DNA of 27,887 nt, from contig JBEKNT010000028.1 in NCBI GenBank assembly GCA_049522565.1, positions 1 to 27,887 of the forward strand. Reading direction: 5' to 3'. Each line of letters opens with the position of its first letter. The stretch's first letter is position 1. This DNA is from JASHVB01 sp049522565 (GTDB taxonomy: Bacteria; Pseudomonadota; Alphaproteobacteria; Acetobacterales; Acetobacteraceae). A program made the position numbers and the translations under genes. This document shows positions 22,958 through 27,887 of the stretch, piece after piece. The notes under the pieces are model-generated. The model was not told the origin of the DNA. It did not search any database and saw nothing but the letters and a program-made list of their open reading frames with translations.

Positions 22958-23110
22958 TCAGGCCCAATGTCCCGGTACCCAACGCCAGCCGTTGTAATGG
23001 CCGGGTACCCAAGGGCCATGGGGACCTGGGCCAACCGGTTCCACGATACAGGCCGCGAGGGAGAACAGGCAGAGCACAAGCATCGACAGGGAAGCGAGTC
23101 GCCGGATCAT
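22958..23110 (-). CDS. Small WVPGH-repeat lipoprotein
   Basis: 50-aa lipoprotein. A signal peptide MIRRLASLSMLVLCLFSLAA leads to a lipobox LAAC with C21. The 29-residue mature part contains two repeats, WVPGHYNGWR and WVPGHW, of the WxxGxW/YxxW type found in many small proteobacterial envelope proteins. AAGGAG lies 8 nt before the ATG. It would be anchored in the inner or outer membrane; the function of this group is unknown. It follows the 21-codon micro-ORF and its hairpin on the same strand, so it could be read through from that promoter. Signal peptide, lipobox, repeat and ribosome-binding site together make it convincing despite its size. Confidence 0.8.
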   Translation of the reverse strand: MIRRLASLSMLVLCLFSLAACIVEPVGPGPHGPWVPGHYNGWRWVPGHWA

Positions 23111-23269
23111 GTCTTGGACTCCTTGTTTCCGTTGTTTCCGTGATGCGCAAGGTCGCGCATCCGCGTGTCGCGTTTGTTCCCAACTTGTATCGTCGCGTTA
23201 CATTTGGCGCCGCGGTGATGCGATGCACGCAGCGAGTCACTCATTCGCGATCGGCTGTTATGCCCGAAA

Positions 23270-23308
23270 ATGCCGAAGGCTCCGGTGTTGCCACCGGAGC
23301 CTCCGCAT
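23270..23308 (-). terminator. Hairpin between micro-ORF and lipoprotein gene
   Basis: AGGCTCCGGT (23277-23286) and ACCGGAGCCT (23293-23302) form a perfect 10-bp stem around GTTGCC. The stem can extend outward through ATGC/GCAT with small bulges. On the minus strand it is followed by TTTTCGGG. It could end the micro-ORF transcript or act as an attenuator ahead of the lipoprotein gene 160 bp downstream. Confidence 0.6.
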
Positions 23309-23341
23309 TGCTGTGACGATCCGTCGCCGGACCGGATAACG

Positions 23342-23407
23342 CTACGCCGTCGCGTTCGCGCCGGCGATCCAGGTCTGGGCGGAAGACCTCACGTAGCAAT
23401 GAGACAC
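23342..23407 (-). CDS. 21-aa micro-ORF with near-maximal Shine-Dalgarno
   Basis: A GTG at 23407 begins a 21-aa peptide: SHCYVRSSAQTW follows the initiator, and the end is GANATA. The sequence upstream on the minus strand, GAAAGGAGGTGATCCAG, is complementary to 17 consecutive bases of the 16S rRNA 3' end; GGAGG ends 7 nt before the GTG, the ideal spacing. An in-frame ATG at 23425 would add six codons (MKGGDP) by translating the ribosome-binding site itself, with no site of its own, so GTG is preferred. A hairpin with a short T-tract follows 34 bp after the stop. It has no recognised family; leader peptide, small functional peptide or peptide precursor are all possible. Confidence 0.5.
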   Translation of the reverse strand: MSHCYVRSSAQTWIAGANATA

Positions 23408-23488
23408 TGGATCACCTCCTTTCATGTTGTTGCACTGTTGCGCAGTGTGACGTGGATTCGCGGCAGATGCAAGCGATTCGCGAGTTGA

Positions 23489-23532
23489 CCTCTCCCGCTA
23501 AAGCAGGAGCGGTCGGCGCGCTGCGCCGACCG
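23489..23532. repeat. Partial repeat copy with 10-bp perfect hairpin
   Basis: CCTCTCCCGC at 23489-23498 begins a degenerate version of the hairpin at 23619-23641. It is followed by CGGTCGGCGC (23510-23519) and GCGCCGACCG (23523-23532), a perfect 10-bp stem with a 3-nt loop. It lies in the 221-bp gap between the micro-ORF leader and the HyuA gene; no gene is seen there. Confidence 0.6.
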
Positions 23533-23587
23533 TGTCGCCCAGGGCCAACGCGCGATGCGGTCCGCAGCAGCAGAGTGCCCATCGCGG

Positions 23588-23649
23588 CACCCTCACCCTC
23601 GGCGCTCTCGCGCCTCGACCTCTCCCGCGCAGCGGGAGAGGTTTTCTTA
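23588..23649. repeat. Interspersed repeat abutting the stop codon of the HyuA-like gene
   Basis: A 62-bp relative of 19045-19107: both begin CACCCTCACCCTCG and end GGAGAGGTT.TCTTA on the complement of a TAA stop. The hairpin CCTCTCCCGC/GCGGGAGAGG (23619-23628/23632-23641) is perfect with a 3-nt loop. TTTTCTT follows on the plus strand. Confidence 0.78.
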
Positions 23650-25710
23650 CAGCCGCACGTCGATCGTGCCGTCATCCAGTACCGCGGCGCGGCCGCCGGG
23701 GCCGATGACGAACGTGCTCTCGTTCTCCTCGAACACCGCCGGCCCTGCGATCGCGTCGCCCGCGCGCAACGCGTAACGCTCGTACACGGCGGTTTCGACG
23801 AAGCCGCCGGCTTCGGCAAACCACACCGGTCGCGCGCCCTTGCGTGCCGCCCCGCCGTGCGGCGTCAACCCCAGGCGTCCGCCGCTGCCCGGCATCGGCG
23901 CCGTCAACGCCAGCCGCAATGCCACGAACTGGATCGCCGCGCCGGGCGGCGTGCGAGAGAACAGCGCGCGATACGCCGCCTCGAACGCCGCGCGCACCGA
24001 AGCCGCATCCAGCGTGTCCGGCAAAGCCACGGTGACCTCCGAGCCCTGGCCGATATAGCGCATATCCGCCAACCGCCGCGCCGACGCGTCCGACAACGCC
24101 GCCCCGGTGGCCGCAATCACCGCCGTCGCTTCGTCGTGCAGCCGGGCGAAGCTGCGTGCCACCTCCTGCCAGTCGGCCGCCGCCAGCGGCACATTCAGCG
24201 ATGCCACGCGATCCACCCGCGCCGGCGCCATCAGCATGCCGATCGTGCTGCCGACACCGGCGCCCGGCGGACACACCAACCGTCGGATGCCGAGTTTGCG
24301 GGCCACCTGCCAGGCATGCACCGGCGCCGCGCCGCCGGTCGCCATCAGCGCGTATTCATGGGGCACGCGCCCTCGTTCGGCGATCGCCACGCGCGCCGCG
24401 CCGACCATGTTTTCGTTCACCACGTCATGCACGCCGAACGCCGCACGTTGCGCGTCGATGCCGAGTGCGTCGCCCAGCCCGCGCATCGCCGCGTCCGCGC
24501 GAGCCTTATCGATGCGCATCGTCCCGCCGAGGAAGAAGTCAGCGTCCAGGTAGCCGAGCAATAGATCGGCGTCGGTAACGGTCGGTGCATCGCCACCCCG
24601 CGCGTAGCAGGCGGGGCCGGGATCGGCGCCCGCGCTGTCCGGTCCGACATTCAGCGTGCCAAGCTCGCTGCGCCGCGCGATGGAGCCGCCGCCGGCGCCG
24701 ATCTCGATCAACTCGATCGTGGCGATCTGGATCGGCAGGCCGGAGCCGCGCAGGAAGCGCCGGGCGCGCGCCGCCTCGAAGCCCCACGCGACCAACGGCT
24801 CGCCGCCGTCCACCAGCGCGAGCTTGGCCGTCGTGCCGCCCATGTCGAACGCCAGGACGCGCGGCAGGCCGGCGTTGCGGCCGAACCAGGCGCCGGCCAG
24901 GGCGCCCGCCGCCGGCCCGCTCTCCAGCAACTGCACCGGTGCGCGCTTGGCCTCCGCGACATGCGTCAGCCCGCCATTCGACAACATCAGGAAGCAGCCG
25001 CCGGTAATTCCGCAATCGCGCAACGCCGTTTCCAGCCGGTCGAGATAGCGCTCGGCCAGCGGGCGCACATACGCGTTCGCCACCGTTGTACTGGCGCGGG
25101 GATATTCGCGAATTTCCGGCGCGATGTCGGACGACAGCGACACCGACAGCGCCGGGAACCGCCGCGCCAGCAGTGCCGCCGCGCGTTGCTCGTGCGCCGG
25201 GTTGGCGTAGGCGTGGAGGAACACGATCGCCAGGCTCTCGACGCCTTGGGCCACCAGCGCCTCGGCTTCGCGCAGTACCGCCGCTTCGTCGAGGGCGATT
25301 TCCACCGAGCCGTCGGGCGCCAGTCGCTCGGCCACCTCGCGCCGCCACGGACGCGGCACCAGCGGCGGCGGCATTTCGATGAACAGGTCGTACAGCTCGT
25401 ATTTCCGCTCGCGCCCGATCTCCAGCGTGTCGCGGAAACCGGCGGTGGTGAGCAGGCCGGTGCGTGCGCCCTTGCGTTCGATCAGCGCGTTGGTGAACAG
25501 CGTGGTGGCATGCACGACGCGGCTGATGCGCGATGGATCGATCGCGTGCTGCCGCAGCAGATGGCGCGTGCCCTCGACGGCGCCGCGCGCCGGATCGTCC
25601 GGGGTGGTGCTCTCTTTCCAGATGAAGGCGTGGCCAGTGTCGGGATCGAACGCCACCAGGTCGGTGAAGGTGCCACCTATGTCGATGCCGAGGGAGAGTG
25701 AGCTGGTCAT
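23647..25710 (-). CDS. hyuA: Hydantoinase A/5-oxoprolinase family protein (HyuA)
   Basis: 687-aa protein of the HyuA/OXP/acetone carboxylase beta family, whose members use ATP to open cyclic amides such as N-methylhydantoin or 5-oxoproline, or activate ketones. The ATPase-fold motifs are GIDIGGTFTDLV (8-19) and FDMGGTTAKLAL in the middle, with the HATTLFTNALIERKG segment (67-81), ESGPAAGALAG and GAGGGSIA. Length fits a separate A subunit. The usual partner HyuB is not encoded next to it on either side, so it is an orphan or works with a subunit encoded elsewhere. The ribosome-binding site is weak. A hairpin repeat touches its stop codon. Confidence 0.92.
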   Translation of the reverse strand: MTSSLSLGIDIGGTFTDLVAFDPDTGHAFIWKESTTPDDPARGAVEGTRHLLRQHAIDPSRISRVVHATTLFTNALIERKGARTGLLTTAGFRDTLEIGRERKYELYDLFIEMPPPLVPRPWRREVAERLAPDGSVEIALDEAAVLREAEALVAQGVESLAIVFLHAYANPAHEQRAAALLARRFPALSVSLSSDIAPEIREYPRASTTVANAYVRPLAERYLDRLETALRDCGITGGCFLMLSNGGLTHVAEAKRAPVQLLESGPAAGALAGAWFGRNAGLPRVLAFDMGGTTAKLALVDGGEPLVAWGFEAARARRFLRGSGLPIQIATIELIEIGAGGGSIARRSELGTLNVGPDSAGADPGPACYARGGDAPTVTDADLLLGYLDADFFLGGTMRIDKARADAAMRGLGDALGIDAQRAAFGVHDVVNENMVGAARVAIAERGRVPHEYALMATGGAAPVHAWQVARKLGIRRLVCPPGAGVGSTIGMLMAPARVDRVASLNVPLAAADWQEVARSFARLHDEATAVIAATGAALSDASARRLADMRYIGQGSEVTVALPDTLDAASVRAAFEAAYRALFSRTPPGAAIQFVALRLALTAPMPGSGGRLGLTPHGGAARKGARPVWFAEAGGFVETAVYERYALRAGDAIAGPAVFEENESTFVIGPGGRAAVLDDGTIDVRL

Positions 25711-25811
25711 GCGGGTTCCAGGCGTGGCGCGTCGGTCATATTGTCCCCATCATCGGTCATCCGTGTCCAATGGTCCGTCCAAGCCTGTCTCGAGCCCCGG
25801 CCCCGCGCCGC

Positions 25812-25845
25812 AAAAAAAAGCGGCCCGACCGGGAAGGTCGGGCCG
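25812..25845 (-). terminator. Rho-independent terminator of the glutamate dehydrogenase gene
   Basis: CGGCCCGACC (25821-25830) and GGTCGGGCCG (25836-25845) form a perfect 10-bp stem with a 5-nt loop. On the minus strand it is followed at once by CTTTTTTTTG. This is the clearest intrinsic terminator in the window. It lies about 140 bp after the dehydrogenase stop and insulates the downstream hyuA gene. Confidence 0.92.
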
Positions 25846-25986
25846 TAAAGGAAGGTCCGGGTTGACCTGGGCCATGGAGACCCAGCCAGGCGGCGCGGGT
25901 GTTGGGGCAGCGCCGCGTGACGACCCCCTTGTCGCAGCCGCCGGCTCCCGGCGCTGTGAGCCAGCTCACACCCCGGGGAAAAGATT

Positions 25987-27246
25987 TCAGGGGAACAACC
26001 CACGCGTGTTTTTCGCCGCGCGCACCTTCGCCACCCCGATCGCCATCGCCGCCGTCCGGTGCGGCACCTTGTCGCGCTCCGCCCGCGCCATCACCTGCGC
26101 GAACGCCTTGTCCAGCACGTGGTAGAGCTTGCTCATCACCTCCGCCTCGTCCCAGAAGAACTGCTGGAGGTCCTGCACCCACTCGAAATAGCTGACCACC
26201 ACGCCGCCGGCGTTGCACAGGATATCGGGGATGACGAACACCTCGCCGCGCCGCTGGTCCAGCACGGTGTCGGCTTCCGGCATGGTCGGTCCGTTGGCGG
26301 CCTCGGCCAGCACGCGGCATTGCAGCCGCGCGGCGAGCGCCGCGTCGATCACCCGCTCCATCGCCGCCGGCACCAGCACGTCGCATTGCTGCGCCAGCAA
26401 CTCGCGCGGATCGAACGACAGTTCGTTGGAGAAGCCGGCCAGCACGCCATACTGCGCGGCGTGGCGCAGCAGCGCCGGCACGTCGAGGCCGCGCGGATCG
26501 TAGTAGCAGGCGGTGTGGTCGGACACGCCGATCAGCTTCAGGCCGCGCTCGGCCAGGGTCTGCGCGGCGTAGCTGCCGACATTGCCGAAACCCTGCACGA
26601 TGGCGGTGGCGCCGGCCGGCTGGATGCCCAGCCGCTCCAGCGCGCGATTGGCCAGGTAGGCCACGCCGCGGCCGGTCGCCTCGCGCCGCCCCTCGGTGCC
26701 GCCCGAGGCGACGGGCTTGCCGGTGACGATCTCCGTCACCGTACGCCCCTGGTACATCGAATACGTATCCATGAACCAGGCCATGATCTGTTCGTTGGTG
26801 CCCATGTCGGGCGCCATCACGTCGGTATGCGGACCGACGAACGGGATCATCTCCTGCATGTAGCGGCGCGACAGATTCTCCAGCTCATGACGCGACAATC
26901 CACGCGGATCGACGGTGACACCACCCTTCGCACCGCCATACGGCAGATTGGTCAGCGCGCATTTCCAGCTCATCCAGATCGCCAGCGCGGCGACCTCGCC
27001 GATATGCAGATCGGCCGAGAACCGAGTGCCGCCCTTGGTGGGACCCATGGTCAGGTGATGCTGCACGCGATAGCCGTGAAACACCGCCACGCGCCCGTCG
27101 TCGCGATGGATCGGGCAGGAGACGGTGACCGAGCGCTTGGGAAACAGCAGCCGGTCCCGTTCGTCGAACGGGATCTCCAGATGATCGGCGATCACCTGGA
27201 ACTGCTGGCGGGCCATTTCGAAGACCGGGCCTGTATAGATCGTCAT
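25987..27246 (-). CDS. gdhA: Glu/Leu/Phe/Val family dehydrogenase, probable glutamate dehydrogenase
   Basis: 419-aa cytosolic enzyme for reversible oxidative deamination of glutamate to 2-oxoglutarate, linking nitrogen metabolism to the TCA cycle. Substrate and catalytic residues are K71 (GPTKGGTRF), K95 (MSWKCAL), catalytic K107 (PYGGAKGG) and D147 (APDMGTNE). The nucleotide-binding motif GFGNVG is at 219-224. The 420-aa length is that of the small hexameric, usually NAD-linked enzymes of this family. AGGAG lies 8 nt before the ATG. A strong terminator follows, so it is monocistronic. It diverges from the VOC gene with a 145-bp shared upstream region. Confidence 0.94.
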   Translation of the reverse strand: MTIYTGPVFEMARQQFQVIADHLEIPFDERDRLLFPKRSVTVSCPIHRDDGRVAVFHGYRVQHHLTMGPTKGGTRFSADLHIGEVAALAIWMSWKCALTNLPYGGAKGGVTVDPRGLSRHELENLSRRYMQEMIPFVGPHTDVMAPDMGTNEQIMAWFMDTYSMYQGRTVTEIVTGKPVASGGTEGRREATGRGVAYLANRALERLGIQPAGATAIVQGFGNVGSYAAQTLAERGLKLIGVSDHTACYYDPRGLDVPALLRHAAQYGVLAGFSNELSFDPRELLAQQCDVLVPAAMERVIDAALAARLQCRVLAEAANGPTMPEADTVLDQRRGEVFVIPDILCNAGGVVVSYFEWVQDLQQFFWDEAEVMSKLYHVLDKAFAQVMARAERDKVPHRTAAMAIGVAKVRAAKNTRGLFP

Positions 27247-27391
27247 TCCGCCATCTCCTGATGCTGCGCCGCAGCGTAAGGTCGCGTCGCGATTTGTTAA
27301 TCTGGCGGCTATTGTGCCGATGGCAAGCCGGCGTTGTCATCCGGCCGGCGTGCCTCGCGCTGCCGCATAACTGTGCAGAAGGGAAGCCATC

Positions 27392-27838
27392 ATGCCGGTC
27401 AAACCCAAGCCGGATCACTATCATTGCATCACGCCTTATCTCGTTGTGGCGGGCGCGGCGCGGCTGATCGACTTTGCCAAGGCGGCGTTTGGCGCGCAGG
27501 AAACCGAGCGGCTGGCCGGGCCGGAAGGCCGCATCGGTCACGCCGAGCTGCGCATCGGCGATTCGGTCGTCATGCTGGCCGACGCGCATGGCCGGCGGGA
27601 GCCGATGCCGTGCATGCTGCACCTCTACGTCGATGACGCCGACGCGACGTATCAGCGTGCGCTCGCCGCGGGTGCGACCTCGGTAGAGGCTCCGGAAGAC
27701 AAGTTCTACGGCGACCGCGGCGCCCTGGTGTGCGACCCATGCGGCAATTTGTGGTGGATCGCGACGCATATCGAGGACGTGCCGCCGGATGAGCTGCGCC
27801 GACGTGTCGCTGCGGCGCTGCACGGTGCCGGCGCCTGA
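27392..27838 (+). CDS. VOC superfamily (glyoxalase/bleomycin-resistance fold) PhnB-like protein
   Basis: 148-aa protein with two beta-alpha-beta-beta-beta modules: CITPYLVVAGAARLIDFAKA (about 11-30) and MLHLYVDDADATYQRALAAG (about 75-94). The FYGDRGALVCDPCGNLWWIA block (about 105-124) is typical of the PhnB/YdcJ-like VOC subgroup. It may be a metal-dependent lyase, dioxygenase or binding protein; the active-site identity is unclear. AAGGGAAG lies just before the ATG. No phosphonate genes are nearby, so the PhnB label reflects similarity only. Confidence 0.88.
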   Translation: MPVKPKPDHYHCITPYLVVAGAARLIDFAKAAFGAQETERLAGPEGRIGHAELRIGDSVVMLADAHGRREPMPCMLHLYVDDADATYQRALAAGATSVEAPEDKFYGDRGALVCDPCGNLWWIATHIEDVPPDELRRRVAAALHGAGA

Positions 27839-27887
27839 CGGTCCCGGTCGATGCGGCCTGCCGGCTTAGCGCCTGCCGAGGAATAAA

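Noticed and set aside
23407..23423. 16S rRNA 3' end fragment
   Set aside because: Only 17 nt match. No upstream helix 45 sequence or anything else of a rRNA gene is present, so an extended Shine-Dalgarno on the minus strand is the better reading.

Overview
The window looks like GC-rich alphaproteobacterial chromosome. Rhodospirillales, perhaps Acetobacteraceae, is my guess from codon use, gene content and the intergenic palindrome families; no rRNA or phylogenetic marker is present to prove it. It is mostly a patchwork of single-gene catabolic and housekeeping units rather than one long operon. I see no tRNA, rRNA, IS transposase, prophage or CRISPR array.

Layout. At 1-3261 are an imperfect-repeat palindrome, a Rieske ring-hydroxylating oxygenase, a small acidic protein and a dihydroorotase, with a 14-bp tandem repeat upstream of the last. 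At 3561-5095 are a small membrane-type protein, a small secreted Cys-containing protein and a roughly 415-bp tandem duplication. Each duplicate holds the tail of the secreted-protein gene and, converging on it, a tiny minus-strand unit: TTGACA box, Shine-Dalgarno, 24-codon ORF, three hairpins. At 5391-8598 (minus strand) are an M20 deacylase, a thiol dioxygenase and a TauD-like dioxygenase. At 9030-12407 are a Tat-type cell-wall amidase, a divergent P1/DmpA peptidase and a TrxR-like ferredoxin-NADP reductase. At 12536-15285 are an FkbM methyltransferase with less GC-rich composition, a crotonase-fold protein and a class II aldolase. At 15432-18282 are a HicAB toxin-antitoxin pair and a divergent AraC regulator/MFS exporter pair. 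At 18439-22856 are a conserved protein of unknown function, an AbgB-like amidohydrolase, DNA-3-methyladenine glycosylase I and an orphan peptide-type solute-binding protein. At 22958-27838 are a 50-aa WxPGH-repeat lipoprotein, a 21-codon micro-ORF with an exceptional ribosome-binding site, an orphan HyuA, glutamate dehydrogenase and a VOC protein.

A loose theme is hydrolysis and oxidation of amide and small nitrogen/sulfur compounds: dihydroorotase, two M20 enzymes, P1 peptidase, HyuA, glutamate dehydrogenase and thiol dioxygenase. The genes are not co-transcribed, so a shared pathway is only a possibility.

The most novel material is in the gaps. (1) In the duplicated unit at 4440-5076, almost all differences between the two copies after the ORF stop fall in hairpin loops, which points to a selected structured RNA. 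(2) The micro-ORF at 23342-23407 has a ribosome-binding region complementary to 17 nt of the 16S rRNA 3' end. (3) Several palindromic repeat families occur, two copies of one ending exactly on the stop codons of unrelated genes.
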